The notes under the pieces are model-generated. The model ran no database searches and had not been told where the DNA came from. It saw nothing but the letters and a program-made list of their open reading frames with translations. The position numbers and the translations under genes were made by a program. DNA of 64,000 bases from an uncultured Microbacteriaceae bacterium. GTDB taxonomy: Bacteria > Actinomycetota > Actinomycetes > Actinomycetales > Microbacteriaceae. The stretch spans positions 117,046 to 181,045 of the forward strand of contig CAIOLM010000042.1 of NCBI GenBank assembly GCA_903859205.1, written 5' to 3'. Each line of letters begins with the position of its first letter. The first letter of the stretch is position 1. This document shows, piece after piece, positions 18,609-29,020 of this stretch.

Positions 18609-21600
18609 GAGAGTACGGCCAGTTTCTCTGCGCGTTCGATGGCGTACTCCTGAAGGCTCGTCACGCTGAAGCCCTCTCTGCGAACGTCGAGACTGGCCAC
18701 GGCTGCTGAGACTTGAGCCATCGTTGTGAACAAGGGCTTATCGGCAGCGACGGCTGCCGTTCGAATCTCGTGGCCGTCTACCGTTGCGGAACGACCCGAT
18801 GGGGTATTGATAACCATGTCCACTTCATTGTTGTCGATGAGCTCAACAATGGTGGCTTGGCCACTCTTGTCACTAACTTTGTTGACTACGCGAGCCGGGA
18901 TTCCATTGCGCATGAGAACTTCAGCCGTGCCGCTAGTCGCGATGATGCTGAAACCTAGCTGCGTCAAACGCAATGCTGGAAGGACAATTGCGCGCTTATC
19001 GCGATCAGCTACAGAGACAAAGACTGCTCCCGACGTCGGGAGTCCACCGTAGGCTCCGTCTTGGCTCTTAGCGAAAGCCCTGGGGAAGTCGCGGTCGATG
19101 CCCATCACTTCACCGGTGGAGCGCATCTCTGGGCCAAGAATGGAGTCAACAATTTGCCCAGTCTTCGTTCGGAATCGTTTGAAGGGGAGAACTGCCTCTT
19201 TGACTGAAATCGGAGAGCCAGCGGGAACGATGCTTCCGTCTTGAACGGGCAACAGTCCGCTAGCAATGAGTTCATCAATCGACTCGCCAAGCATGATTCG
19301 ACTCGCTGCTTTCGCAAGGGGAATCCCCAGCGCCTTCGAGACAAACGGAACAGTGCGGCTAGCGCGAGGGTTGGCTTCTAGTACGTAAAGTACGCCAGCA
19401 CCGATGGCAAATTGTACGTTGAGCAAACCCTGCACTCCGATACCCTTGGCGATTGCGAGGGTTGCATCTCGCACCCGGTCAACATCAAGGTTGCCAAGAG
19501 TTACCGGCGGGAGTGTGCACGCGGAGTCACCGGAATGCACGCCGGCCTCCTCGATGTGCTCCATGACGCCTCCGATGTAGAGGCGCTTACCGTCGTAGAG
19601 AGCATCCACATCAATTTCAATGGCGTCGTCGAGGAACCGGTCAACGAGTAGCGGCTGACCTGGGCCGATGATGGCCTGGTCGCCCATACGTACGAAGTAG
19701 TCACGCAGCGTCTCAGTATCGAAAATGATTTCCATGCCACGACCGCCCAGAACATAGCTCGGACGGACGAGTACCGGGTAGCCGATCTCCTCAGCCACCG
19801 CGACGGCGCCCTCGACGTCAATGGCGGTTCCATTTCGGGGAGCTAGCAGACCTGCGTTGTCGAGAATGCGACTGAATTCGCCTCGCTCTTCGGCTAGATC
19901 GATTGCTGCCGGAGATGTTCCGAGAATAGGAACCCCGGCGGCCTCGAGGCCTTTGGCAAGACCCAGTGCAGTCTGTCCACCGAGCTGAACGACCACGCCC
20001 ACGAGCTCGCCCGACTTGCTCTCCGCGTGAATTACCTCCAGGACATCCTCAAGCGTCAACGGCTCAAAGTAGAGGCGGTCGCTTGTGTCATAGTCGGTTG
20101 AAACCGTCTCGGGATTGCAGTTCACCATGATGGTCTCATAGCCGGCATCGGAGAGCGCAAATGAGGCGTGGACGCAAGAGTAGTCAAACTCCACGCCCTG
20201 ACCAATACGGTTCGGTCCCGACCCGATGATGACCACCTTCTTACGCTCTGAAGGCGCCACCTCGGTCTCGAAGTCATAGCTCGAGTAGTGGTAGGGAGTG
20301 AGGGCAGGAAACTCCCCCGCGCAAGTGTCGACGGTCTTGTAGACCGGTCGAAGGTCGAGCGCATAGCGCTGGTGTCGTACGTCACTCTCCGTGAGGTCAC
20401 GAAGTTGCGCGATTTGAGCGTCGCTGAAGCCGTGCTCCTTAGCGTGTTTTAGCAGGTCAAAGTCAAGAACAGCTGCTGAGCGCACTTCTTCTGCAACCTC
20501 GTTGATGAGAACGATCTGGTCAATGAACCAAGGGTCAATTTTGGTCGCATCGAACGCTTCTTGGATGCTCGCACCTTTGCGTAACGCCTGCTGCAGTGTG
20601 ACGATACGGCCGTCTGTTGGGACCTTCGAAATCTCTAGAAGCTCGGACTTGGAACGGGGCTCTTCTCCCCAATGAAAGCTGCTTCCACGCTTTTCGAGCG
20701 ATCGCAGCGCCTTTTGCAGTGCGGTGGAGTAGTTACGACCGATGGCCATGGCTTCGCCGACCGACTTCATCGTGGTGGTCAGCGTGGCGTCTGCCGACGG
20801 GAACTTCTCAAACGCAAAACGTGGAACCTTCACAACCACGTAGTCGAGTGTGGGCTCGAAGCTTGCCGGTGTCACGCGGGTAATGTCGTTGGGAATTTCG
20901 TCGAGACGGTATCCAATCGCCAACTTGGCCGCAATCTTTGCAATCGGGAATCCGGTGGCTTTTGATGCCAGCGCTGATGACCGCGAAACGCGCGGGTTCA
21001 TCTCAATGACGATGACGCGACCATCTGCAGGGTCAATGGCGAACTGAATATTGCAACCGCCGGTGTCAACGCCAACGAGGCGAATAATCTCGATGCCGAT
21101 GTTTCGAAGGTTCTGGTACTCACGGTCGGTCAAGGTCAGAGCGGGAGCGACCGTGATGGAGTCACCGGTGTGGACACCGACTGGGTCAACGTTTTCAATT
21201 GAACAGATGACCACAGTGTTGTCGGCAGTGTCGCGCATGAGTTCGAGTTCGTACTCTTTCCAGCCGAGAATGCTTTCTTCGAGCAGTACCTCGTTGGTCG
21301 GGCTGGAGTGCAGTCCGTCGCCGGCAATGCGACGCAAGTCGTCTTCGTTGTAAGCGAATCCAGATCCCAGTCCGCCCATGGTGAACGATGGCCGCACAAC
21401 CATGGGATACCCCAGGTCTTTCGCAGCCTCGAGGCAGTCTTCAATGGAGTGCGCAATGTGCGAGCGAGCAACATCTGCGCCAGCGGAAAGAACCAGTTCT
21501 TTGAAGAGCTGCCTATCCTCGCCCTTCTGAATCGCTTCGACTTTGGCTCCGATGAGCTCGACGTTGTATTTCTCAAGGACGCCGTTTTCGTGCAAAGCAA

Positions 21601-21898
21601 TAGCGGCATTGAGCGCGGTTTGACCTCCGAGCGTGGGAAGAATTGCGTCGGGTCGCTCCTTGGCAATGATTGACTCGATAACAGCCGAGGTAATGGGCTC
21701 GACGTAGGTCGCATCTGCGAAGTCGGGGTCGGTCATGATGGTGGCCGGGTTCGAGTTCACGAGGATTACCCGGATGCCCTCCTCGCGAAGAACGCGGCAA
21801 GCCTGAGTGCCCGAGTAGTCGAACTCACACGCCTGACCGATAACGATGGGACCTGACCCGATAACGAGTACCGAATTGATATCTGGACGCTTGGGCAT
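18605..21898 (-). CDS. carB: Carbamoyl-phosphate synthase large subunit
   Basis: CarB (1097 aa, full length) uses ammonia from CarA, bicarbonate and two ATP to make carbamoyl phosphate for arginine and pyrimidines. Two homologous ATP-grasp halves are visible: the first begins with [20 protein letters not shown], the second (about residue 555) with [40 protein letters not shown] and [20 protein letters not shown] are the paired metal-binding motifs. The C-terminal MGS-like allosteric domain starts near residue 950 and ends with AEKLAVLS. The start ATG shares one base with the carA stop. Confidence 0.99.
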   Translation of the reverse strand: MPKRPDINSVLVIGSGPIVIGQACEFDYSGTQACRVLREEGIRVILVNSNPATIMTDPDFADATYVEPITSAVIESIIAKERPDAILPTLGGQTALNAAIALHENGVLEKYNVELIGAKVEAIQKGEDRQLFKELVLSAGADVARSHIAHSIEDCLEAAKDLGYPMVVRPSFTMGGLGSGFAYNEDDLRRIAGDGLHSSPTNEVLLEESILGWKEYELELMRDTADNTVVICSIENVDPVGVHTGDSITVAPALTLTDREYQNLRNIGIEIIRLVGVDTGGCNIQFAIDPADGRVIVIEMNPRVSRSSALASKATGFPIAKIAAKLAIGYRLDEIPNDITRVTPASFEPTLDYVVVKVPRFAFEKFPSADATLTTTMKSVGEAMAIGRNYSTALQKALRSLEKRGSSFHWGEEPRSKSELLEISKVPTDGRIVTLQQALRKGASIQEAFDATKIDPWFIDQIVLINEVAEEVRSAAVLDFDLLKHAKEHGFSDAQIAQLRDLTESDVRHQRYALDLRPVYKTVDTCAGEFPALTPYHYSSYDFETEVAPSERKKVVIIGSGPNRIGQGVEFDYSCVHASFALSDAGYETIMVNCNPETVSTDYDTSDRLYFEPLTLEDVLEVIHAESKSGELVGVVVQLGGQTALGLAKGLEAAGVPILGTSPAAIDLAEERGEFSRILDNAGLLAPRNGTAIDVEGAVAVAEEIGYPVLVRPSYVLGGRGMEIIFDTETLRDYFVRMGDQAIIGPGQPLLVDRFLDDAIEIDVDALYDGKRLYIGGVMEHIEEAGVHSGDSACTLPPVTLGNLDVDRVRDATLAIAKGIGVQGLLNVQFAIGAGVLYVLEANPRASRTVPFVSKALGIPLAKAASRIMLGESIDELIASGLLPVQDGSIVPAGSPISVKEAVLPFKRFRTKTGQIVDSILGPEMRSTGEVMGIDRDFPRAFAKSQDGAYGGLPTSGAVFVSVADRDKRAIVLPALRLTQLGFSIIATSGTAEVLMRNGIPARVVNKVSDKSGQATIVELIDNNEVDMVINTPSGRSATVDGHEIRTAAVAADKPLFTTMAQVSAAVASLDVRREGFSVTSLQEYAIERAEKLAVLS

Positions 21899-23049
21899 TA
21901 GTTGGCAGCTCCGGTCTGGTTTGCCGCGAGGACCATGTCGCGGAAGCGGTCAAAGAGGTAGTTCGAATCATGTGGACCGGCGGCGGCCTCCGGGTGGTAT
22001 TGCACAGAGAAGGCATTTAGATCGAGACAGCGGAGGCCTTCGACAACGTTGTCATTGAGACTGAAGTGACTCACCTCAACCCGCCCAAACCCGGCTGGTG
22101 ATTCGATCACTCCCTCGATGGGTGCATCCACGGCAAATCCATGATTTTGACTTGTGATTTCGACGCGACCCGTTGCTTTGTCTAGCACAGGCTGATTGAT
22201 TCCACGGTGGCCAAAAGGAAGCTTGTAGGTCGTGAAGCCAAGGGCCCGACCGAGAAGTTGGTTGCCAAAGCAGATTCCGAAGAAAGGGATGCCTGCCCGC
22301 AAAACCTCTTGCAAGAGCCGCACATGACCATCGCTCGCGCTTGGATCACCCGGGCCGTTACTAAAGAACAGGGCTGCTGGCTTGAGAGCAAGAACATCGG
22401 CTGATGTAACCGTCTGGGGCAGTACGTGGGCGTCGAAGCCTCGTGCTGCGATGTAGTTGACCGTTGACGTCTTGACTCCCAGGTCGAGGATTGCAACGGT
22501 GCCGTGACTTTGGCCAACAGCCGGCACAACGTAAGCCTCAGGGGTCGACACATCTCCGGAGAGGTTACGACCCGACATCTGCTCAGCGCTCTTGACCGCA
22601 GCGAGCTGTTCCTCGGCTGAGATGGCGGCAGCGGGACCAGAGAACACCCCAGCGCGCATGGCACCCTGGGAGCGGATGTGTCTCGTGACAGCGCGAGTGT
22701 CGATGTTGCTAATGCCGATGATTCCACCGCCCTCGAGGTCGTCATTGAGGCTTCGTTCAGATCGAAAGTTCGAGACGATGCGTGACGGGTCTCGAACGAT
22801 GAAGCCATTGACCCAAATTTGACGAGATTCCATGTCTAGGTCATTTGCTCCCGTGTTACCGATGTGGGGAGCTGTCATCATGACGATCTGCCCAGCGTAG
22901 GAGGGGTCGGTCAGCGTTTCTTGGTAACCGGTCATTCCCGTAGCGAACACAATTTCGCCAAAGGTGGTTCCAATTGCACCGTAGGCGATGCCCTCATAGC
23001 GGTTGCCGTCCTCGAGCACGAGAACTGCCTTTTCACGGGAATGGGTCAC
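21898..23049 (-). CDS. carA: Carbamoyl-phosphate synthase small subunit
   Basis: CarA (383 aa) is the glutaminase subunit that feeds ammonia to CarB. The N-terminal domain has [20 protein letters not shown]; the class-I amidotransferase domain has Cys260 in [14 protein letters not shown] and the His352/Glu354 pair in [14 protein letters not shown], so the triad is complete. The start overlaps the preceding membrane-protein gene by four bases. Confidence 0.98.
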   Translation of the reverse strand: MTHSREKAVLVLEDGNRYEGIAYGAIGTTFGEIVFATGMTGYQETLTDPSYAGQIVMMTAPHIGNTGANDLDMESRQIWVNGFIVRDPSRIVSNFRSERSLNDDLEGGGIIGISNIDTRAVTRHIRSQGAMRAGVFSGPAAAISAEEQLAAVKSAEQMSGRNLSGDVSTPEAYVVPAVGQSHGTVAILDLGVKTSTVNYIAARGFDAHVLPQTVTSADVLALKPAALFFSNGPGDPSASDGHVRLLQEVLRAGIPFFGICFGNQLLGRALGFTTYKLPFGHRGINQPVLDKATGRVEITSQNHGFAVDAPIEGVIESPAGFGRVEVSHFSLNDNVVEGLRCLDLNAFSVQYHPEAAAGPHDSNYLFDRFRDMVLAANQTGAAN

Positions 23050-23600
23050 GCCACATCCTCTTTCGTTGTTGTTGGTACGAGTGCGGATGACGCGGCAATG
23101 AGTTCCTTTTGCTGCGCCGCGTCACGAAGACGAACAAACGTGGTGAGTTCAACCGAACCTGAACCGATATCGCGACTGAGCCAGTCAAAGGCGACCAAAC
23201 CGTCGCGCTCAACCGCCTTATCGATGGCGACCTGCTCGGTGTGAATGCGCCGCAACGAAGTCGACGGCATCACAAGTGTGTCGCCTGAAGTCAGAGCAAG
23301 CGCAAGACCGTCACGATGAATGTGTATTTGCGCAAAAGATCGATAACCGAAACCCCGCAGAGCAACCCGCTCGAGGGGGCGATCGTGATGGGTTGTCGCA
23401 ACGTAAAAAACTTCAAACGACAGAACTGAGTCACTTTCGAGCAAGGGCCAGTGACCGATGAGCGATGCCCTGCGAGAGCGTGCGCGCCACGCGAACGTCA
23501 TCAATACCAAAGCGCCCACGATAAGGGCTATCGCGATACTTCCGCCGATGACCTTATCCACGGAAACCACCGGCTTCGGCCACGACTTTCTCGTCGACAA
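23046..23600 (-). CDS. Conserved membrane-anchored protein of the pyrimidine cluster
   Basis: This 184-residue protein has one N-terminal membrane segment (about residues 15-36), a basic stretch (WRARSRR), then a soluble beta-rich domain resembling bacterial PH-like folds. A conserved protein of this kind sits between pyrC and carA in many actinobacteria, including mycobacteria (knowledge from memory), but its function is not known. The start overlaps the end of pyrC by 47 bases; in-frame GTG codons near residue 11-14 would shorten that overlap. The product is probably a membrane protein with the domain facing the cytoplasm. Confidence 0.7.
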   Translation of the reverse strand: MSTRKSWPKPVVSVDKVIGGSIAIALIVGALVLMTFAWRARSRRASLIGHWPLLESDSVLSFEVFYVATTHHDRPLERVALRGFGYRSFAQIHIHRDGLALALTSGDTLVMPSTSLRRIHTEQVAIDKAVERDGLVAFDWLSRDIGSGSVELTTFVRLRDAAQQKELIAASSALVPTTTKEDVA

Positions 23601-24879
23601 GAAGACCGTCTGTCACGGTCAGGTAACCGTGCCGAATGGTATGAACCACACTGCCAGCCAGAGTGATGCCAGAGAACGGAGTGTTCTTCGACCGGCTGAC
23701 GACGTCGTCGGTGGACCACTCACGCGAGGTTGAGGGGTCGAACAGAACGATGTCGGCTACCTCGCCCACCGTCAGAGCCCGATTTCCTTCGAGGGAACCG
23801 ATCTGAGCAGGAGCCTGAGACATGACGCGAGCGACATCTGACCAGCTGAGTAGACCAGTGGAAACGAGGGTCGTATTTACGATGGGCAAGGCACTTTCGA
23901 GACCGACCATGCCAAACGAGGCCTGGTCCCATTCGCAATCCTTGGTGTCATGAGGATGCGGCGCGTGGTCTGTGGCCACGATGTCAATTGTGCCGTCGGC
24001 TACTGCTGCGCGAAGAGCCTGAACGTCAGCGGCCGTTCGCAAAGGCGGATTCACCTTGAACCGAGCGTCATAGTTCTCTGCCAGGTCGTCCGTCAGCAAA
24101 AGATGGTGGGGTGTCACTTCGACGGTGACGGCAATGCCGCGAGCCTTTGCCCATCGGATGATCTCTACCGAACCTGCCGTCGAGAGGTGGCAAATGTGAA
24201 GCCGTGAACCGATGTGCTCGGCGAGTAACACATCACGAGCGATGATTGACTCTTCAGCGACTGCTGGCCATCCGTTGAGTCCGAGGCGGCTAGAAACTTC
24301 GCCTTCATTCATCTGAGCGTCGATGGTCAAGCGTGGATCCTGCGCGTGTTGCGCGATGACGCCGCCGAACGTCTTTACGTATTCCATGGCGCGGCGCATG
24401 AGAAGTGAATCGTGCACACACTTACCGTCGTCGCTAAAGACGCTCACCTGGGCTCGCGAGGTGGCCATCGAGCCGAGGTCGGCGAGAGTCTCGCCAGCAA
24501 GACCAACAGTGACGGCCCCGATGGGTCGCACTGTTACGTATCCTGCTTCGTCTCCCAGGCGTTTAACCTGCTCAACAACGCCCGCATTGTCAGCGACGGG
24601 GCTTGTGTTGGCCATGGCGAAAACGGTGGTGAAACCGCCGGCTGCAGCGGCGCGTGATCCGGTCAGAACGGTTTCACTCTGTTCAAAGCCGGGTTCGCGC
24701 AGGTGTGTGTGCAGGTCGACCAAGCCTGGCAGGGCAATCAGGCCCTTGGCGTCGATGATGCGAGCCTCAGGAGCTTCAAGTTTGGCGCCCACGGCAGTAA
24801 TCACGCCGTCACGCACGAGGATATCGGCGGTCGCCTCCCCCATGATGTTGGCCCCGGTGATGAGGATTTCGTTACTCAT
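23554..24879 (-). CDS. pyrC: Dihydroorotase (class I)
   Basis: PyrC (441 aa) cyclises carbamoyl aspartate to dihydroorotate. The metal motif His57-x-His59 is in [11 protein letters not shown]; further conserved parts are [21 protein letters not shown], the H(I)[10 protein letters not shown] stretch, and the catalytic [15 protein letters not shown]. The ATG at 24879 is preferred over one two codons earlier because AAGGGAG lies at proper spacing only from it. The start overlaps pyrB by eight bases. Confidence 0.97.
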   Translation of the reverse strand: MSNEILITGANIMGEATADILVRDGVITAVGAKLEAPEARIIDAKGLIALPGLVDLHTHLREPGFEQSETVLTGSRAAAAGGFTTVFAMANTSPVADNAGVVEQVKRLGDEAGYVTVRPIGAVTVGLAGETLADLGSMATSRAQVSVFSDDGKCVHDSLLMRRAMEYVKTFGGVIAQHAQDPRLTIDAQMNEGEVSSRLGLNGWPAVAEESIIARDVLLAEHIGSRLHICHLSTAGSVEIIRWAKARGIAVTVEVTPHHLLLTDDLAENYDARFKVNPPLRTAADVQALRAAVADGTIDIVATDHAPHPHDTKDCEWDQASFGMVGLESALPIVNTTLVSTGLLSWSDVARVMSQAPAQIGSLEGNRALTVGEVADIVLFDPSTSREWSTDDVVSRSKNTPFSGITLAGSVVHTIRHGYLTVTDGLLVDEKVVAEAGGFRG

Positions 24880-25828
24880 GTACATCTCCCTTGGCTCCAG
24901 TCAGGACCGTGAACAAAACTGCCATGCGAACAAAAACCCCGTTCGTGACCTGCTTGAGAATGACCGACTGCGGCGAATCAGCAGCCTCGCCCGAAATTTC
25001 TAGACCACGGTTCATCGGCCCTGGATGCATGATGATCGTCGACTCACCGAGCTTGCGGTAGCGGGCGGCCGTCAACCCCCAGAACTTTGCGTACTCTCGA
25101 GCGTTCGGAAAAAATGCGGCCTTCATTCGCTCGGACTGAATGCGCAGCATCATGACGGCGTCAGGTGCCGCCTCCAGTGCGTCATCGAGGGAGTGCGAGA
25201 GGCGAACTGGCCAGGTTTCGATTCCAGGAGGAGTCAGCGTGGGCGGAGCGACGACCGTGACGTTGGCACCAAGAGTGGCCAGCAGCCAGATGTTTGAGCG
25301 TGCTACTCGGGAGTGAAGAATGTCGCCGACGATGACGATGTTGAGCCCGTCGAGGCCTTTTCCGCGAGCATCGTCGTCAAACATGCTCTCGCGCAGGGTG
25401 AACGCATCAAGCAGTGCCTGCGTCGGGTGTTCGTGGGTGCCGTCACCGGCATTGACGATCGGAACATCCAGCCAGCCACTGTGTGCCAACAGATGCGGAG
25501 CGCCGCTTGACGAGTGGCGGACAACCACGGCGTCGATACCCATAGCGTCCAGCGTTTGAGCGGTGTCTTTCAGGCTCTCGCCCTTAGAGACGCTTGAACC
25601 CTTAGCGCTGAAGTTGATCACGTCGGCGGAAAGGCGCTTTTCTGCGGCTTCAAACGAGATGCGAGTTCTCGTAGAGTCTTCGTAAAACAGGTTGACGATC
25701 GTTTTGCCACGAAGCGCGGGTAGCTTCTTCACGTCGCGCGTGCCGAGAGCAGCCATGTCGAGAGCAACATCGAGAATGCTGATTGCCGTGGCTCGGTCGA
25801 GGTCGCGAGTGCTGAGAAGGTGCTTCAT
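24872..25828 (-). CDS. pyrB: Aspartate carbamoyltransferase catalytic chain
   Basis: PyrB (318 aa) joins carbamoyl phosphate and aspartate. The carbamoyl-phosphate site STRTR is at residues 52-56 in [21 protein letters not shown] and [17 protein letters not shown] are conserved. No regulatory chain gene pyrI is next to it, as expected in this phylum. The start overlaps pyrR by four bases and pyrC overlaps its end, so pyrR-B-C are coupled. Confidence 0.98.
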   Translation of the reverse strand: MKHLLSTRDLDRATAISILDVALDMAALGTRDVKKLPALRGKTIVNLFYEDSTRTRISFEAAEKRLSADVINFSAKGSSVSKGESLKDTAQTLDAMGIDAVVVRHSSSGAPHLLAHSGWLDVPIVNAGDGTHEHPTQALLDAFTLRESMFDDDARGKGLDGLNIVIVGDILHSRVARSNIWLLATLGANVTVVAPPTLTPPGIETWPVRLSHSLDDALEAAPDAVMMLRIQSERMKAAFFPNAREYAKFWGLTAARYRKLGESTIIMHPGPMNRGLEISGEAADSPQSVILKQVTNGVFVRMAVLFTVLTGAKGDVHE

Positions 25829-26370
25829 GCGGCGCCCCCGCTGGTGTGCTCGGCGATTGTCACCAGGTCATTACCGTCAATTTCAGAAAGGCGAACATTG
25901 ATGCGCTCAGAGTGAGCGCTTGGCACGTTCTTGCCGACGTAATCAGCTCGGATGGGCAGCTGGCGGTGTCCGCGGTCGATAAGTACGGCCAGCCGAACAG
26001 TTTCTGGTCGCCCAAAGTTCGTCAACGCATCCAATGCTGCTCGCACCGTGCGACCGGAGTAAAGCACGTCGTCGACCAGAACCACCGTTTTGCCCTCGAT
26101 GTCGACCGGCACATCGGTTTGTGCAGTCGCGCGCGTGGGATTCGACATCAGGTCGTCTCGATACATCGTGACGTCAAGGGCTCCGACCGGAACTTCTGTT
26201 CCGTCAATCTGCGCGAGTGTGGCAGCGATGCGCTTCGCCAAAGTCACTCCGCGAGTGGGAATGCCAAGAAGGACGAGATCCGAGGTGCCTCTATTGCCCT
26301 CAAGGATTTCGTGAGCGATGCGAGTGAGTGCTCGCGTCATGTCAGCTGGCTGCAGCAGAGTTGCAGTCAT
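25825..26370 (-). CDS. pyrR: Bifunctional pyr operon regulator / uracil phosphoribosyltransferase PyrR
   Basis: PyrR (181 aa) binds pyr mRNA leaders when UMP/UTP is high and also has uracil phosphoribosyltransferase activity. The PRPP loop [13 protein letters not shown] is at residues 96-108; [14 protein letters not shown] and the basic region [10 protein letters not shown] used in RNA and substrate contacts are present. It is the first gene of the pyr run, with AAAGGGGG before the ATG, and its own leader carries a PyrR-binding hairpin. Confidence 0.97.
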   Translation of the reverse strand: MTATLLQPADMTRALTRIAHEILEGNRGTSDLVLLGIPTRGVTLAKRIAATLAQIDGTEVPVGALDVTMYRDDLMSNPTRATAQTDVPVDIEGKTVVLVDDVLYSGRTVRAALDALTNFGRPETVRLAVLIDRGHRQLPIRADYVGKNVPSAHSERINVRLSEIDGNDLVTIAEHTSGGAA

Positions 26371-26375
26371 TCTGA

Positions 26376-26401
26376 CCCCCTTTCCCGCCTCTCTGGACGG
26401 A
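26376..26401 (-). promoter_or_regulatory. PyrR-binding RNA hairpin next to the pyrR ribosome-binding site
   Basis: On the transcript the sequence UCCGUC-CAGAGA-GGCGGG (26401 to 26384) folds into a six-pair stem (with G-U pairs) and the hexaloop CAGAGA. Its core UCCAGAGAGGC matches the known PyrR consensus (ARUCCNGNGAGGYU with CNGNGA loop). The Shine-Dalgarno run AAAGGGGG (26383-26376) directly abuts the hairpin, and there is no terminator or antiterminator in the 62-base nusB-pyrR gap. This fits translational repression, as described for mycobacterial PyrR, rather than Bacillus-type attenuation. Confidence 0.85.
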
Positions 26402-26432
26402 TTTTAAAGAGAATCTGTTTGGTGACAGCGTA

Positions 26433-26846
26433 TCAGGAAATCGTTGCCGCCACAGTAGCCAAGAGTCCGTTAACAAATCGTGGCGAGTCGTCAGAACCTA
26501 ATTCTTCGACAAGGTCAACCGCCTCGGCGATGACGACAGTAGACGGCACCTCGCGGTTGTAGAGCAGCTCCCATATCGCGCAGCGAAGAACGGCGCGATC
26601 TACCGCAGGCATGCGCTCGAGAGTCCAGCCACGTGCGTAAGTTGTAATGGACTCATCGATTTCAACGCTGTGGTCGATGTATCCATCGACGATTTCGCGA
26701 GCGTACAGCCAGGAGCTCTCGCGTTCTGGCTCAGAAGCGGCCCGTACGGCCTCCTCAGCCAAAACGGCTGCCACTTCGACGCCACGCACGTCGGCGGCAA
26801 AAAGTACGTCTAGGGCTCTCTTGCGAGCCTTAGTGCGAGCACTCAC
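26433..26846 (-). CDS. nusB: Transcription antitermination factor NusB
   Basis: NusB (137 aa) binds boxA RNA with NusE/S10 in rRNA antitermination. The all-helical fold is recognisable from ARKRALDVLFAADVRG at the N-terminus, the LERMPAVDRAVLRCAIWELLYNREVPSTVVIAEAVDLVEELGSDDSPRFVNGLL region (motif start about residue 76) and the final VNGLLATVA. It follows efp by five bases, the common efp-nusB order. Confidence 0.97.
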   Translation of the reverse strand: MSARTKARKRALDVLFAADVRGVEVAAVLAEEAVRAASEPERESSWLYAREIVDGYIDHSVEIDESITTYARGWTLERMPAVDRAVLRCAIWELLYNREVPSTVVIAEAVDLVEELGSDDSPRFVNGLLATVAATIS

Positions 26847-26851
26847 GAAAG

Positions 26852-27415
26852 TTAGTCGTTTACGCGACCAAGGTAGTCGCCCGTGCGGGTATCGACCTTA
26901 ACCTTGGTGCCGGTTTCGAGGAAGAGTGGAACCTGAATCTCGTAGCCAGTCTCAAGGGTTGCAGGCTTGGTGCCGCCGGTTGAACGATCACCCTGCAGTC
27001 CGGGCTCGGTGTAGGTCAGCTCGAGCACCACAGACGCGGGAAGCTCGACATAGAGCGGGTTTCCGTCGTTGAGCGCAATTTGAAGTTCTTGATTCTCGAG
27101 AAGGAAGTTCTTGGCATCCCCGACAACTGCTTCAGAAACGCTCACCTGCTCGAACGTGTCTTTGTCCATGAAAACGTACTCGGAACCATCGTTGTACAGG
27201 TACTGGAAATCACGACGATCGACGTTGGCCGTCTCGATCTTCGTTCCTGCGTTGTAGGTCTTGTCGACAACCTTGCCCGTCATCACGTTCTTCATCTTCG
27301 TGCGCACGAAAGCGCCACCCTTGCCAGGCTTGACGTGCTGAAACTCGATGATGGTCCAGAGAGCACCGTCGATGCGAAGGACGACGCCGTTTTTGATGTC
27401 TGCTGTAGTTGCCAT
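26852..27415 (-). CDS. efp: Translation elongation factor P
   Basis: EF-P (187 aa from the ATG at 27415) rescues ribosomes stalled on polyproline. Domain I contains [19 protein letters not shown] with Lys32 at the tip of the PGKGGAF loop, the form seen in actinobacteria. Domains II and III follow, ending [15 protein letters not shown]. An in-frame ATG two codons earlier (27421) is possible; neither start has a strong ribosome-binding site. [10 protein letters not shown] is the more usual N-terminus. Confidence 0.95.
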   Translation of the reverse strand: MATTADIKNGVVLRIDGALWTIIEFQHVKPGKGGAFVRTKMKNVMTGKVVDKTYNAGTKIETANVDRRDFQYLYNDGSEYVFMDKDTFEQVSVSEAVVGDAKNFLLENQELQIALNDGNPLYVELPASVVLELTYTEPGLQGDRSTGGTKPATLETGYEIQVPLFLETGTKVKVDTRTGDYLGRVND

Positions 27416-27472
27416 GGTCATCTAGCGTTTCTTTCGTGTTGTGGAGTGGCGCGCGACGCGTACCAAGGGATT

Positions 27473-27478
27473 AGCTTA
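27473..27478 (-). promoter_or_regulatory. efp: Possible -10 element for efp-nusB
   Basis: The 75-base gap between aroQ and efp contains TAAGCT, a common actinobacterial -10 form, about 55-60 bases before the efp start. No good -35 is seen at 16-18 bases upstream, so this is a weak call. It would give efp-nusB-pyrR a promoter separate from the aro genes. Confidence 0.3.
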
Positions 27479-27496
27479 GCCCGAAGGCGTTGCCGC

Positions 27497-27925
27497 TCAG
27501 CGAGTGAGTTGAGTAAGAGCCAAGAGGTACGAGTCTTGACCGAAGCCTGCAATCACGCCCGTTGCGACCGCGCTGATCACGCTGTTGTGACGGAACTCCT
27601 CGCGAGCGTGTGGGTTCGAGATGTGCACCTCGATCAGCGGGATTCCCGCCTTGGTGACCTGGGCAACCGCATCCCGAAGCGCGTATGAGTAGTGCGTGAA
27701 CGCAGCGGGGTTCAATATAACCGGAGTCTTCGTATCGACGGCCTCAAAAAGCCAAGACATGAGTTCGGGCTCGGAATCTGTTTGGCGAACATCCACCTCT
27801 ACTGACCCTGCGGCTGCGCTGAGGGTCTTCTGAAGGTCAACGAGAGTGAAGCTGCCGTAGACATCGGGCTCACGCGTGCCAAGTCGACCCAGGTTCGGGC
27901 CGTTGAGAACGAGGATGCGCGACAT
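27497..27925 (-). CDS. aroQ: 3-dehydroquinate dehydratase (type II)
   Basis: AroQ (142 aa) dehydrates 3-dehydroquinate in the shikimate pathway; type II enzymes form dodecamers. LVLNGPNLGRLGTREPDVYG at the N-terminus carries the catalytic Arg/Tyr region (the usual NLNRLG reads NLGRLG here), and VHISNPHAREEFRHNSVIS contains the catalytic histidine. It lies nine bases after aroB. Confidence 0.96.
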   Translation of the reverse strand: MSRILVLNGPNLGRLGTREPDVYGSFTLVDLQKTLSAAAGSVEVDVRQTDSEPELMSWLFEAVDTKTPVILNPAAFTHYSYALRDAVAQVTKAGIPLIEVHISNPHAREEFRHNSVISAVATGVIAGFGQDSYLLALTQLTR

Positions 27926-27934
27926 GAGTCGAGT

Positions 27935-29020
27935 CTAGCTCGCGACCTCTTGATAGGCCGCAAAGAGTACTGACGTGTCAGGCACGTTGAGGGTGCTGGG
28001 GGCCCCGACGTCGCTCAGGACAACAAACCTGAGCATGGAACCACGAGCCTTTTTGTCGCGTTTCATTGTGGCAAGCAGCGTTTCCCACCGTCCGGCTGGA
28101 TACTCTGTCGGAAGCGTCAGCGACTCGAGAATGCGACGATGCCGCTCGACGGTCTCATCGGAGAGGTTCTGTGTCATGCGTGATAGTTCAGCCGCAAACA
28201 CCATGCCAATCGATATCGCCGCTCCGTGTCGCCACTGGTAGCGCTCGGCGTGTTCGATTGCGTGACCCAGAGTGTGGCCGTAGTTCAGAATTTCACGCTG
28301 CCCCTGCTCGGTGAAGTCATCCGACACAACGCGTGCCTTGATGCCAATGGATAGCTCAATGAGTCTGCGGAATTCCGCGCTCGTGTAGTCAGTGGCGACG
28401 TCGACGTCAGTTTCCAAAATGTCGAGAATCTCGGAATCCGCGATGAAGCCGTACTTGACGATTTCGGCGAATCCGGCGAGCAACTCGTTGCGGGGAAGAG
28501 TTTCGAGCAAATCGAGGTCGCAAATCACCGCGTGAGGGGCATAAAAGGCGCCGACAAGGTTCTTGCCCTCGTTTGTGTTGATTCCCGTCTTGCCGCCGAC
28601 AGAGGCGTCGACCATTCCGAGAACACTGGTCGGAATCTGCACGAGGCGAACTCCTCGAAGCCACGAAGCCGCTACAAAGCCTGCGAGATCTGTCACTGCG
28701 CCCCCACCCAGGCCGATGATGGCGTCAGAACGCGTGAAGTCGGCTTGGCCCAAGACCTGCCAGCAGAACGCCGCTACCTCAATGCGCTTTCCTGCCTCTG
28801 CATCTGGAACCTCGGCCAGAAGCACTTGATATGAACCAGAGAGAGCCTCACGTAAAGCCGTCGCACGAGCCCCGAGCGTAGGCGGGTGCACGATGAGAAC
28901 CTTGTTGACTGCAGGCCCCAGTGCATCTGTGAGGACATCCCCTTGTGAGAGAAGCCCACGTCCTACGGTGACGTCGTATTGCCGGCCACCCGAAACTGAA
29001 ATAACGGTTGGGATGGTCAT
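27935..29020 (-). CDS. aroB: 3-dehydroquinate synthase
   Basis: AroB (361 aa) converts DAHP to 3-dehydroquinate using NAD and a divalent metal. The NAD motif GLGGGAVTDLAGFVAASWLRG lies near residue 105; VGGKTGINTNEGKNLVGAFYAP, EIVKYG and the metal-binding NYGHTLGHAIE are intact. It overlaps the aroK stop by four bases. Confidence 0.97.
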   Translation of the reverse strand: MTIPTVISVSGGRQYDVTVGRGLLSQGDVLTDALGPAVNKVLIVHPPTLGARATALREALSGSYQVLLAEVPDAEAGKRIEVAAFCWQVLGQADFTRSDAIIGLGGGAVTDLAGFVAASWLRGVRLVQIPTSVLGMVDASVGGKTGINTNEGKNLVGAFYAPHAVICDLDLLETLPRNELLAGFAEIVKYGFIADSEILDILETDVDVATDYTSAEFRRLIELSIGIKARVVSDDFTEQGQREILNYGHTLGHAIEHAERYQWRHGAAISIGMVFAAELSRMTQNLSDETVERHRRILESLTLPTEYPAGRWETLLATMKRDKKARGSMLRFVVLSDVGAPSTLNVPDTSVLFAAYQEVAS

